Source of the DNA: Isoetes taiwanensis | Taxonomy: Eukaryota > Streptophyta > Lycopodiopsida > Isoetales > Isoetaceae | DNA length: 64,000 nucleotides | Assembly: GCA_021234155.1 (NCBI GenBank) | Contig: JAJEKV010000003.1 | Coordinates: 12,273,819-12,337,818 of the forward strand | Direction: 5' to 3' | Shown here: positions 36,441 to 47,862 of the stretch, piece after piece | How positions within the stretch are numbered: the first letter of the stretch is position 1 | How the letters are laid out: each line of letters starts with the position of its first letter | The notes under the pieces: model-generated | Told to the model about the DNA's origin: nothing | The model's database searches: none | The model's input: only the letters and a program-made list of their open reading frames with translations | Translations under genes and position numbers: made by a program

Positions 36441-38530
36441 CTCTGACCAAGTCAACTAAAAATCTGAGAGATATTCGATCTCAAAGTAAAGTCAAAAATT
36501 GGTCAATAGAAGTCAAACTATGAAAACAGTGATCAGGAAAGGAGATTTAGAGTTGCTGAGCATTTTGTTGAGAAATCTCAGAGAAAATATACCCTAAGGA
36601 TGATGAGAAATGGAGACATGCAGTCAAAATTCCATTTGGAGGTCTGGGAGTATTTTTTATGATTTGATTTGGCAAAATACAGTAATTGGTCAGAACAGAA
36701 TGTTGATTTTTCTAACTTGAGCTAGGTATTATATTTTTTTTTATTTTTTCAAAGCCTTTAGCTTTCAAATAACTCAAGGATGCATGGCAAGTAGGCCAAT
36801 AATACTTTGGGACACTCGAGAATTTACTGTAAAATATTTTAAGACAAGAAATTGCTAAGAAAGTTATCAGAGACAGATTTGTCAACTTGGCAGTCGAATT
36901 ATATTGATATGAAGGTAAGTAAATCACAATAACAATAGATAATGATGCTTCAGGGATTCAAATACTGTAAAATATCCATCATAGGTCATGAGATAATATT
37001 TAGAAGATAATATCAATCACATCTTTGCAAATCTAATCAAGGAATGCTCAGGGACTTCAAGAATTCTTCAGATCATGCTCAGCATTGATCAATGTCGAAT
37101 TTGAGTGCGTCTGGGCCTTCAAAAGTTTTCTGTCAATGATTCCCCAATATACAGGTTTAGATTTGATGGTTCTGGCATCTCAGGACTTAAATTTAGGCTT
37201 AATGTGATGCTTAGGAGCGGGAATCCAATAATAGATGGTTATTAAAGCTTAAGGATTCCATTCTGGCGTGATTCAAGCCGATTTCCAATTTTAGGTTCTG
37301 AACAGCAGTATTTTTTCGAAGAATTGCGCGATACGGTGGCCGTATTTTCCATGGTATAAACGTGGAATATGCTGTATTTTGCAATTTTGAAAATCTTGGC
37401 TATGGTTTTAAGATGTTCCCCATAAAATAGTTGAAGGATTTTGATCATTTGGGAAATGGGAAGACCTTCACAAGCTAGTAGAAAAACTTGGTGTCTTTGG
37501 GGCATGCTAGGTTCAAGCATCATGGTTGGAATATTCCATGGACACACGTGTGACATGGGCACTTATGGCACAATGGTAAGTGAGACATAGGGGTATAGAA
37601 AATTGCAAACGAGAAGTTAGGCTAGGGGTATTGCAAGGGTGTGGCATAAAAAGTGTAAATGAGGCAAAAAATATAAAAGACAATGGGAAGCACATCTCAT
37701 GGGGGAATAAGGTGCATTAGAGAAAAAAAAGGACTAAGCAAAGTATGGTATGGTATGCAAAGGTGAGCAAAAGAGAATATAGGTATGGAGGAAATAAGGG
37801 AAAAATGGCTAGGAAAATTTCAAAGGGGTAAGAATAGGATATGAATATAGAGATGGATAAAAATGGCTAAGGGGTGGAACCAAGTACCATGGGGTCTTCC
37901 AAACTTTAAATTCCAATCTTCAAAAAAGCATCTTCCAATCTTCTTAACCCAGAATAGATGGTATGAATGAAGTGTGAGGAGTGTATGGAGATGAGATGAT
38001 TGTGCTAGTGTAATGATTTCGCCAAAATAAGAAAATGTGTAGCCTTCCCTGAAAAAAGGTTGCAACTCTGCTATGGTGGTGAAGGTGAAGTACAGAGTGC
38101 TTTTGGGGAATGAGAACAAGAATAAAGGGTTGAAATGAATGGCAGGACCACTTATGACAGATGAATATAGATGGAAGAAGGGTGCACCTGTCATGGAAAC
38201 ACATAAACAAGTTAATCTTAATCCTTGCAACTCTGCTATGATGGTGATGCTGGATTTGCAGAGCGCTGTTTAAAGGAATGGAAAGAAGAATAAATAGCTA
38301 GATGGAGGGTAGGACCACAGTAAGGCAGATGGGTGTAGATGGAAGAAGGGTGCCCCTGCATATGACACTTGATAAATCATTAGTAGAGATTCCTGTCTTA
38401 GAACTATTTGATAATATATCCTCAATACTCTGGCTAGCTGCAAACATGAACTCAATCAAAACATTAATCTAGAAACCAAAGGCAAAGTGAAATCTAACTT
38501 ATCTAATCTTAATTCTAATTATAACTTATC
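36441..38530. other. About 2 kb non-coding with a 170-base tandem duplication
   Basis: Resumes the sequence interrupted by the copia element. No gene is supported. Two diverged tandem units at about 38045-38205 and 38222-38370 share TGCAACTCTGCTATG, GGCAGGACCAC-type and GGAAGAAGGGTGC segments. Confidence 0.5.
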
Positions 38531-38536
38531 TAAATT

Positions 38537-39762
38537 TTAGAGCATAAAAAGGGACAAACATATATGCTGGTCCCAGTACCTCTTCAAGTGGATAGTATTG
38601 ATGGGATTTGGAAGTGGCACCCCTGAAGTTAGTTCCTTCAACCAATAAGAGTTGGTGCCTGCAGGTTCCAACACCTCATAGGGACCTTCCCAAAGATTTT
38701 CAAACATACTAGCTGAGTCTTCCCTTGACTTATTCCATTTTAGAACTAGCTCTCCTGCCTTGAAAGCCCCCTGTATTTTATGAGCAGCTTTGAAAGCAGC
38801 TAAATCCTTGGCTTTTTTAAGCAGGTTAGCATTCTCAGCCTCCATCCTGTATTCTTATTGCAAAAGGGTGTCCAATTCCTGCAAGGCATATTCAAAGGGT
38901 AAACATAGCTTGTGTGCTAACCTTAGAGATGGGAGCTCAAGCTCAACTGGAAGCACAACTTCAATGCCATAAACTAAGTTGAAGGGTGTGTGAGTGGTTG
39001 CTGCTTTAATAGTGACCCTATAAGCCCAAAGAGCATCCACCAATTTGAAGTGCCAATCCTTTTGGTTATCATCCACTGTCTTCTGCAAAATACCTTTCAA
39101 AACTTTATTAGTAGCTTCTGCTTGACCATTACCTTGGGGGTAATAGGAAGAACTCTTAGTATGTTTGACCTTAAGAATAGTCAACAAGTTAGCAATAACT
39201 TCATTCACAAAGGGAGTACCTCTATCAGAGTGCAATTGTAAAGGGATACCAAACCGAGCACAGATATACTCATGTAAGAACTTTGCAGTTGTAATGGCAT
39301 TGGCCTGTCTTAAAGGAATAACTTCTGCCCACTTAGTAAAATAATCTGTAGCTACAATAATATGCCGATGTTGTCCTGCAGAAGGAGGATTAATGGGACC
39401 AATATAATCCAATCCCCATATTTGAAAGGGTCCTAGAAAAATGATGGGATTCAATGCAGCTGGGAGGAGGATCCTTTTGCCAAATATCAGACACTTGTGA
39501 CAAGACTTTATAGCAGTATGAAAACTGTAGGCCAATAGTATCCTGACCTAAGAATTTTCTTGGCAGTAGTGTCTCCAGCAAAATGGCCTCCACATATTCC
39601 TTCATGCATTTCTTTAATGATCAAAGCAGATTCTTCTTCACTGACACACCTCAGCAATAGTCCATCCCTGTTGACTTTACATAGAATATCATTAACCATT
39701 TTAAACTGCCTACATTTTTCTTTAAATCTCCTTTGCTGGCTCGAAGTCAGGCCTGAGGGCAT
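38537..39762 (-). pseudogene. Ty3/gypsy integrase remnant (non-chromodomain lineage)
   Basis: From 39762 downward: LIIKEMHEGICGGHFAGDTT (zinc head HH), then, after a frameshift near 39530, SCHKCLIFGK (CC). The catalytic core is WGLDYIGPINP, LHSDRGTPFVN and the E of QGNGQAEATNKVLK. After a further break the C-terminal GPY/F-type segment WEGPYEVLEPAG is followed by INTIHLKRYW. The sequence style (TKWAEVIPLRQA, KAATTHTPFNLVYG) resembles Athila/Tat-type gypsy elements and is unlike the chromoviruses here. No LTRs were recognised. 39770-40140 probably holds older, unreadable pol. Confidence 0.9.
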
Positions 39763-40151
39763 CTCTCTGGATTGTAGAAAGTTCTTATTGCATTATAGTT
39801 GCAAGGTCTTCCTTTGGATGTGGTCGGGCTACCACCATAAGAGGCATTTAATGATCATGGGAACTAAGCCCATTCCTTGCCCTTGCTCTCAGTGTTCGGT
39901 ACAAATTTCATAAAACCATTGTACATGCCCCATTGTTCCTGGATTTTCTGTCTTGTGCTAGTGATAACTACTCTGGATGAATCTATTGACAGTTTTTCTA
40001 GTTCAATGCGCCTCAAAATTCTATTAGGTAGCACTAATGTCATCTTTTGATTGCCAGCCTTGTTTCAGAAGCTGTTCAAGCTTGTTACGTCCCAAGGAAT
40101 GCCCTATCAAAAGCATTGGAACATTTTTTGAACTAGGTAACAGTGCAACTG

Positions 40152-40379
40152 CAAAAAACACGCTATAGAACTTCTGTCAGAACCCTAGTTGCTCAGAGGA
40201 GGCCTCTCCGGTTAGCCGGTTCGGAGACTGGCTACCCAACAACGGAAACGACCGACAGTTTACAGCCAGTAATGGGTTTGGAGCAGTTATGGCATATTCT
40301 AGGCATATACTGACATATACCTGGAATATGCCACAAACCCACATGAACGAGGGTTTGCCCCTTAGGGGCAACCCAAAAA
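40152..40379. repeat. Dispersed repeat A, copy 3
   Basis: AGAGGAGGCCTCTCCGGTTA, then GGCATATTCTAGGCATATAC and AACGAGGGTTTGCCCCTTAG, ending GGCAACCCAAAAA. Same family as 25143-25392. Confidence 0.78.
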
Positions 40380-40550
40380 TTACCTAAAGTAAACAAATGC
40401 TAAAAAAAATCAAGGAATTTCAATGATATGGCGGTTTACTAACATACAAGCAAGTTAAGGTTCAGCAATCTGTTGTCCACCGACTAAAAGCTTTTCCGTT
40501 CGTTCCCACTCACACTATCTCCCCCCATTGGGGTTATTAAATAAATTAGT

Positions 40551-40641
40551 GGAAACCCTTCCGGGCTTCAATATGGAAACCCTTCCGGATTTCATGGAAA
40601 TCCGGTAGGGTTTCCATATCTTGAAGCCCGGAAGGGTTTCC
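40551..40641. repeat. Near-perfect 91-base hairpin upstream of the SAUR gene
   Basis: GGAAACCCTTCCGGGCTTCA starts the left arm at 40551, and the right arm ends GAAGCCCGGAAGGGTTTCC at 40641. The arms are about 44 bases with one mismatch and one 2-base bulge, closing on a loop of about 3 bases around ATG (40594-40596). The next TATA box is 10 bases downstream. The same GGAAACCCTTCCGG motif forms the array at 42466-42923. Confidence 0.9.
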
Positions 40642-40650
40642 GTAAGAAAA

Positions 40651-40658
40651 TATAAATA
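40651..40658 (+). promoter_or_regulatory. Probable TATA box of the SAUR gene
   Basis: TATAAATA about 140 bases before a good 5' splice site and 497 bases before the CDS. Transcription would start near 40685 (inference). Confidence 0.6.
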
Positions 40659-40790
40659 GATTATGTTTTGGGGGAAGCGATATCCACCGCTAATTAATGC
40701 TTAAAAATTAATTCCTACGGCTATTCTTGAAAAGCTTTTTAGAGAAAGGGTTCTTTTTTGTTTCTCTCTTCTTCCGGCGATTTCTTTCCT

Positions 40791-40951
40791 GTAAGTGAGA
40801 ATTAGAAGCAGATTAGGAAGTGTTTCAAGGGGATTAAGGGGATTCGGCAAAGGCGGAAGTGTTTCAGCCATTATTTTCATTGTAGGTACAGCAGGACGAT
40901 TTCAACAGAAAAAACATTGGCCCTGTGTTTTGATTTTTTTTCTTTTTGCAG
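40791..40951 (+). other. Probable 5' UTR intron of the SAUR gene
   Basis: Donor GTAAGTGAG at 40791 and acceptor TTTTTTTCTTTTTGCAG ending at 40951, with pyrimidine-rich sequence before it. Both sites fit plant consensus. It lies between the TATA box and the start codon. Confidence 0.6.
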
Positions 40952-41147
40952 GAAAGAAGAAGATCTAGCAGCAAGCGGCAAAATTTCTTAAGGCTGGAAG
41001 CAAAACCGCCGGAATTCCTTGGATATTTTTTCAACTGATGGTAATTTCTTTGGAGGAAAACAGGAGACCGATTCATAGCACTTCAAATAGGATTCGTTTC
41101 TTCAAATAGTTGCTACAGAATCAAAGGATCTGTCATTGGCCAAGCTT

Positions 41148-41537
41148 ATGCCAAAGCTTCATAAGGTCTCTCATCTCTCCAGCACTTCAAGCCTTGGATC
41201 AGACTGGCTAGGCCGAAGTTCCAGTTCTTCCTGGGATTTAAGCGACTACATGGATAGTGACGATGATACTGCTGCTCCACCTAATGTTCCTGAAGGATTT
41301 TTGGCCGTCTATGTTGGAAGGGAAAGAAAAAGGTTCGTCATCGATACCCACTACTTGAATCATCCCATTTTCAAGGCTCTGCTTGATCGATCCGCTGAAG
41401 AGTACGGGTTTGAGCATTCCGGTGGCTTGAATATAGCCTGTGACGTCGTGCACCTGTTATATCTGCTGAAGAGTGGCGACCCAGCTGTTAAAAACCTCAA
41501 AATGGAGGATCTGCTTGAGTTTTATTCCTCCTCTTGA
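41148..41537 (+). CDS. SAUR family auxin-responsive protein
   Basis: A 129-residue protein starting at ATG 41148 (MPKLHKVSHLSS); there is an in-frame TTG upstream but no earlier ATG. Residues 1-45 are Ser/Asp-rich and probably disordered. The SAUR domain follows at about residues 46-115: PNVPEGFLAVYVGRERKRFV, then THYLNHPIFKALLDRSAEEY, GFEHSGGLNIACDV and HLLYLL. SAUR proteins in plants bind and inhibit PP2C.D phosphatases, which activates plasma-membrane proton pumps and promotes cell expansion. The single coding exon and small size are normal for the family. A TATA box and 5' UTR intron are visible upstream. This is one of two intact genes in the window. Confidence 0.95.
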   Translation: MPKLHKVSHLSSTSSLGSDWLGRSSSSSWDLSDYMDSDDDTAAPPNVPEGFLAVYVGRERKRFVIDTHYLNHPIFKALLDRSAEEYGFEHSGGLNIACDVVHLLYLLKSGDPAVKNLKMEDLLEFYSSS

Positions 41538-42329
41538 TCCCTTGCCTCCAGATCTAACCAGCACACACATTTTTGAACCCGTCCTCCATGTAGCATCTGT
41601 GATGTCGATTTATGAAAGCGTCCGGTGCATCTACAGCAAGGAAGAACAGTTTATATGGTCATTTTTGAAGCACAGCAGCAATATCTCTAAGCAGCAGATT
41701 GCAGAAAAACCCATTTGTTTTCTGAATTGATCCAAGCTTCCGTTTCTGGTCTTTAGTCCTCTTATAAATCTATTGTCTCTGTAGTAGTTTCATCTGATTT
41801 GGCCCGATGTCATGCATCCGACCAGAGGAATCTTCATTCTTTATGGTCTGTCTGGAGATGAACAATGTAATCGGAACCATTAAAGTAATCTAAGCTACTA
41901 TTATTCTCGGACACTGTTTGTTCTTCAATGATGATGTTGGGATCACTGCTCAAGTTTGCTTACATTTATCAAATACTTAAGTTTGTTCTTTCATGTTACA
42001 TTTATCATTTACTTAAGTTTGTTTCTTTTTTCCTTTTGGTCTCTTGCATGTACGACGGAAGAATATTTAACAAAGACAAAGGTTATGCAATAGAGATTAT
42101 GTAGAGCATAGTGCCATGATGCAACATAATAGAGTGCAACTTCACACGTACGCACTATCCTGGTCAAACATTGTACATGCATGGCAGTTTAATACACGAG
42201 ATTCTAAAACTTCAATATGTTTGCACGCCTTCAATTCAATGCAATTTTAAGCTTTGATAACAAAATAATTTGACCGAAAGAACCATGATCTAAAACCAGG
42301 ACTTCCCATAATTTGTACCTTGCAAGAAG
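41538..42329. other. SAUR 3' region and intergenic sequence
   Basis: No further gene. The polyadenylation signal is not certain. Confidence 0.5.
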
Positions 42330-42414
42330 TTCCATGTTATGTTGGGTGTTACGTGCCAGAATTTTTGAGATCATGTTATATTGGGTGTTAAGTGCCAGAA
42401 TTTTTGAGATTAAA
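42330..42414. repeat. Two tandem 43-base units
   Basis: ATGTTATGTTGGGTGTTACG...CAGAATTTTTGAGAT is repeated immediately as ATGTTATATTGGGTGTTAAG...CAGAATTTTTGAGAT. Confidence 0.85.
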
Positions 42415-42465
42415 GCTGGTCTCAATTCTTAGTTAATCTTACCCCATGGAGTTTCTAACTGCATG

Positions 42466-42923
42466 TGGAAACCTAATCTATTTTCCTCCTCATGTGGAAA
42501 CCTAACCTGTTTTCCTCCTCATGTGGAAACCCTTCCTATTTTCCTCCTCCTAGGGAAACCCTTCCCAATTTCCATCATGCAAGGAAATCGGGAAGGGTTT
42601 CCACTCAAAATTTGAATTTTGAGTGACGTGCGCTGGATGGACGTGCGCCTTAATGTCCGGCGTCCGTGTGGAAAGGCGTGAGCCATAAAGGCTCACGTGT
42701 GTAAATATTTAAAAAAAAAATAATTTTGTGGAAACCCTTTCGGGTTTTAATGGAAACCCTTCCGGCTTTCCAATATGGAAACCCTTCCAGCTTTCCATGG
42801 AAACCCTTTCGGGTTTTCAAATTCTGGAAAACCATGGAAACCCTTCCATGGAAACCCTTCCGGGTTTTATTGAAAACCGGAAGGGTTTCATTAAAACCCA
42901 GAAGGATTTCCATGGAAAGCCGG
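42466..42923. repeat. Array of GGAAACCCTTCCGG-type motifs (insertion target of the 13 kb element)
   Basis: At 42466-42560 a CATGTGGAAACCTAA...TTTTCCTCCT unit of about 33 bases recurs three to four times. From 42570 GGAAACCCTTCCGG and its reverse complement CCGGAAGGGTTTCC recur about ten times, often as inverted pairs (for example 42852-42892). The array continues at 56153-56190 on the far side of the element, so it was one array before insertion. Confidence 0.88.
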
Positions 42924-44535
42924 TGTGACGCTCCCTGAACATATACGACCCTCGGACGTATACATACGGGGACTTTCCCCTCCCATGGCGACCAACTCGC
43001 CATGAGCAGGGCCCTCCGTCTATTTCGGCCCATCTATAATACGATGCCCGAAAGAAGGACACGAAGGGGTCATTCGGCCCACGCCTTCAATGGGGCTCCT
43101 ACGTCGCGGAAGCGTGAATACAAGGGTTAGCACACAGCATAAATCACATATAAATAACCACCACGAAGGGTGGCATATCCATCCAAATACCAACGGCAAA
43201 GAATATGCATCTAAACCTAAGGAAACACCCCAAACCCATGGTTCTACCCCTGCTCGGACTCGGTGAGGATCGACCGGCGGCTAGGCCTCAAGAGATCGCC
43301 AGACGGAATCTTGACATGGCGTTGGGGCATAGAACATTGGCTAGGGTTGTCCACTCCATCCGCCCCTCACGTGCACACTTTGCGGATGGGTCAACTCACG
43401 CTATGGCGTCGCTATAGCCTTCGGAGACGGGCTCGAGGCATCACCTGGCGAGCCTACTCCGGGGTTCATGAAGCCCGGTCCGATGAGGCGGTCGGGGAAG
43501 CGTCCCCTTCGAGAATCCGCGGTGGCTCCATGGGCGAGCTAGAGAATACGTGCCGCATCGGCCCCCCGCATCCGTGCAGACTTACTGCGCCCTAAATCTA
43601 CTCAAAGTGCAAGGTGCCCCATACGGGTCACACCTTCCCACCTGTGGGAGTGTCGGACCCATACCCGCCCTCTACGCGGACCTGCTATCGCCTAGCTCGC
43701 TATAGGAGTCCCGGAGCCTTTTATGTTCGTGCAAGACCCCACCTCCACTTCACCACTTGTGTTCCTTGTCCGGTGCTAAGCCGGTTACCATAGCATCTAT
43801 GACCCGGTGGGTTCTTGTGCACAGCCGCATTATTGGGATAATACTGGGCTTTATCTAGGAGTATACTACAATATATGGGCTCGAGAGGTCTCTACCCTCC
43901 GTAATCCCCCATCTCGGGAGTGCTAACTAAGCAAAGAACTATCAATTCATCCTTTGAGAGCAAAACCCGAATCGAAATATAAAGAGAACTTACCTTTTCA
44001 ACCAAGGGTTAGTTCCTACTGAATAAAAAGCACAGAGAACATACAAGACAACACACAAGTGCCCAAAAGGGCTACCCTAGAATATCACCTATACTAGCCA
44101 CCCACCAGATTCACCTTTCGACCCGTTATCGTTTGGTGCCTCCATCCTTCGAGCTTCGATGCTCATTTCGATCACACAGTGCAATTACTTGGGCAAGGTG
44201 GCGCCACGGCTCAATCCCAAGGTAGGCGCTCAGCTCAGGTCGATTATGGTGGATACGGGGGTGGTGATCCACCTTATGGGTCCAAAATAGCATTCACCAT
44301 GCTGGCCAACCAGGTTTGGCCAGGTGGCGCGTTCCCAAAGGATAATTAGTTTAATTACCCTTTATAAATAATGATCCCTTAAATGTAGGTTATTATCTTT
44401 AACAATTAAATTAGCATAGCTAATTTAATCCTTTTAAGTCAACCCCTAGGTTACCATGCCCCATGGTGGCGTATCTATCTTGGGTGGCGTGTCAACGTGT
44501 TTATCATTATCCGTATAAATACTTGGAACGTCACA
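42924..44535 (-). repeat. 3' LTR of the histone-carrying element
   Basis: 1612 bases; its plus-strand edges are TGTGACGCTCCC and AACGTCACA. It aligns end to end with 54524-56152 and with the reverse complement of 3590-5178. Confidence 0.95.
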
Positions 44536-44548
44536 TTCTCCCCTCCTT
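44536..44548 (-). promoter_or_regulatory. Polypurine tract of the histone-carrying element
   Basis: On the minus strand AAGGAGGGGAGAA lies directly before the 3' LTR, the position expected for the plus-strand primer. Confidence 0.85.
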
Positions 44549-45184
44549 AGAATTAATGCTGTCCTCAGCATTGGGGTTAGTTGAAGATATACTAATAAAG
44601 AAAACACATTATAAAGGAAGATAATTCCTTGTTTCCCAAGGTAATATATTAAAACTTTTGAAGTTCAAAACAGTTCAAGCACTAAAGTGCATTTCAGATG
44701 ATTATCATAATCAAAAGTTCAAGGACCAAGTCCAATATCAAGAAGCGAAGTAACACTAAAGAACCATGTGTAAACACCATGAAAACGGAGAAAGTCGGTC
44801 ATCGGCAACCCCTATACATGGGCGGTCCACGTCTTGCTCAGCGGCTTTGCACATGTCACTATATCAGTTTTCATAGATAAAAAATAATTAGATTGTGGTT
44901 GAAGGGTCCACCCCCTATAAGAAAATAAAAGAAAATTTATCTACAAGGGACCTATCATGCCTATAGTTCGCAGTTCATTGTGGCCTAAGGACTGGTCAGG
45001 TTCCTATTATAGCCAATATGAACGCGGCTATGAACTACATGCTTTACAAGCAGTTCGCGGTCATGTCCACATTGACAGTACACCACGTCCTAAGGAACAC
45101 AGAGGTGATCCCATCATCGGTAACTGTTGTTAACTACGATGCATCTACCCCTCTACTGATTCTCGGCGAATCAAGCCTTCAAGC
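44549..45184 (-). other. 3' untranslated part of the histone-carrying element
   Basis: Non-coding stretch between pol and the purine tract, matching 3116-3579 of the first element in reverse. Confidence 0.7.
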
Positions 45185-46942
45185 TTACCGCCGGGAGCGG
45201 GGTTGATAGCATCGTTGATAGTGCGGACCTTGAGATTGGCGCATGAAATCCGGATAGTGCCCATGAAGATCTGTTTCCATCACCCATGTAGCATCCTCCA
45301 CTGGCAAGTGTTTCCACTTGACCAAGTATTGTAGCATTTGAGTTCTCCTGGTCTGTTTATAAGCTCGATCAAGAAGAGCTTCAGGTACTATCTCTAGCTG
45401 CTCCTCTGTCATTTCCAGGAGGGTTGGGGTTTCCAAAACCTCCTCTGGATCAGGGGTGTGCTGCTTTAGAAGACTCACATGAAAAACCTTGTGGATCTTT
45501 AAGCGGGGTGGCAAGTCCAGGCGATATGCTTGCTCCCCAATACGTTCAGTGATTTTGAACGGTCCAGCCCATCTGGGTGCCAACTTCTTGCAATTACCAA
45601 TCTTAAGCTTGGCTTGTTTTACCTTAATCTTAAGCCAAACCGATTCACCCACCTGGAAGACTCGTGGGGTCCTCAGGCTTATCGCTACACTTTTTTGACG
45701 ACTGCGTGCAGCTAGCAAGTAACCACGTACCTCGTCGACCAAAGCTTGCATCTCCAGGAGGAGTTGTTGAGAAACTTCCACTTTCGACACGGGGTTGTGC
45801 CATGTGTCAGGAGTAAGGCATTGATAACCATAGTTTATCATGAAAGGAGACATTTTGGAAGACTCCTGTTTCATACTGTTATAGGCAAATTCTACTAGAT
45901 AAATATAGTCAGCCCATTGGGATTGCTTACTCCACACATAACTGCGTAGCATATCCTCTATGATACGGTTGGTACGCTCTGTCTGACCATCTGTCTGAGG
46001 ATGATATGCGGTACTCATAGCAAGCTTGGTCTGTATGGTGGTGAAGAAATCCTTCCAGAATGCACTTACAAATTTGGGATCCCTGTCAGATACAATAACC
46101 CGTGGCATTCCGTGCAACCTGAAGATCTCCTTTGCGAAAAGCAAGGCGGTGTCGAAGGCAGTGTCGGTGGTACGACATGGCAAGAAGTGAGCCATTTTTG
46201 ACAATTTGTCGACGACCACCATTAATGCATCATAGCCACGGAGAGTTCGTGGAAGGCCGACAATGAAATCCATGGTTATTACTTCCCATTTTGCGTGGGG
46301 CACATCCAAAGGCTGCAGCTCTCCTGGAACTCTTAATTGCTCCGCCTTGGTTTGCTGACACACTTGACACTGCTTAATGTATCTAGCAATATCCTTCTTC
46401 ATGGAAGGCCAAAAGTAACTAGAGCGGATTTTAAAATAGGTCTTCATAAAACCCGCATGTCCAGCTATAGGGCTGTTGTGCGTGTCATGGAGGATTAACT
46501 TACGCACTCCGGAAGTCAGAGGTACACATAACTTATCGTTGTGATACAACAAATTGCCCTCTTTCTTATATGAACGGAAAGCTTCGCGTTCTTTATCAGT
46601 GCGTGCCTCCTTACTCAAACTAGCCCAAATTTCACAAAACTCGGGATCCGTGGCCAAAGTTTGTTCTATCTGTTTTCCAAACTCACTGGTGAGTGTAGAA
46701 ATTGCGTTACAATGGGTTCGGGTTACCGAGGGGTGGCGTGACAATGCATCCGCAACCACATTGTGCTTTCCAGGCTTATACATGATCTCAAAATCATATT
46801 CTTCAAGAAATTCCATCCATCTCCTCTGACGGAGGTTGAGGTTCGGTTGGGTGGATAAATAACGGAGACTTTGGTGATCCGTGTCCAACTGGAATCTTCT
46901 ACCAAGGAGGTAGTGTCTCCATATTAAAAGGCGCGCGAACAA
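45185..46942 (-). pseudogene. pol: RNase H end, integrase and chromodomain
   Basis: A 585-codon open frame, the longest in the window's chromoviruses. RNase H end ([20 protein letters not shown], then KHNVVADALSRHPS), integrase zinc head (HDTHNSPIAGHAGF, CQVCQQTK) and core (TMDFIVGLP, VSDRDPKF, GQTERTNRIIEDMLR: D-D-E intact) are followed by the C-terminal domain (WLKIKVKQAKLKIG) and HKVFHVSLL. The chromodomain has YLVKWKHLPVEDATWV with aromatic residues where the methyl-lysine cage is expected. The frame is joined to the upstream RNase H part by a frameshift at about 46920. Confidence 0.95.
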
Positions 46943-47845
46943 CAGCTAACAACTCTTGATCATGGGTAGGGTATCGCTTTTGTTCCGGTCGTCGCTTCAT
47001 CTTCTTTGAATCATAAGCAATAACCCTCCCCTCCTGCATTAGAACCCCACCAGTGGCGATTTTACTTGCATTTGTGGCCACTAGTTTATCCCTATCAGGA
47101 TCGGGCAACGTGAGAACGGGTGCTGAGGTTAAGGCATCTTTAAGCTGTCGCTGAAATTTCCCACGAACCTTAGTCTTCCAGTGCTCCTTCCAATCCTTCA
47201 CCTTCTCATGCTTTGTAAGGTTTGTAAGAGGTGCTGCAATCCTTGCAAAATCCTTTACAAACTTTCGATAGTATCCCGCTAATCCCAAGAAACTTCGGAC
47301 CTCGGAGACATTTTCTGGAATAGGCCATTCCCTTACGGCCTCTCTATTTTTCTTTGGATCTCAGTAGCAATTCCCTCTGCAGAAATGATATGGCCCAAAT
47401 AGTCAACCTTTGGAGTGGCAAACTTGCACTTAGAGAACTTGGCAAAAAGCTGATGACGTCTTAACTTTTGTAGGGCCAATTTAAGATGTTTCTCATGCTC
47501 TTCTAGAGTCTTACTGTAGATGAGAATGTCGTCAAAGAAAATGACAACGAAGTCATCCAAGTATTGTCGGAAAACATCGTTCATTAACCGCATAAACGTT
47601 GCGGGGGCATTAGTTAATCCGAAAGGCATAACGGTAAACTCATAATGTCCATATCTAGTGCGAAAAGCAGATTTATGGATGTCCTCCTCTTTAATCCTTA
47701 TCTGATGATATCCCGAGCGAAGGTCAATCTTTGAAAAATATTTGGCCCCTTGCAACTGATCCATTAGATCATCTGCTCTCGGCAAAGCATAGCGATTTTT
47801 GATGGTATGCTTGTTGAGTTGCCGATAATCAATACACATTCTCAA
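46899..47845 (-). pseudogene. pol: reverse transcriptase and RNase H (two frames)
   Basis: 47845-47333 carries RT motifs [48 protein letters not shown] and the catalytic FFDDILIYS. After a frameshift near 47340 the next frame (47288-46899) begins [10 protein letters not shown] and contains [20 protein letters not shown], where the usual catalytic Asp of ATDAS is Asn. The sister copy at 907 retains Asp, so this looks like decay. Confidence 0.94.
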
Positions 47846-47862
47846 GGAGCCGTCCTTTTTCT

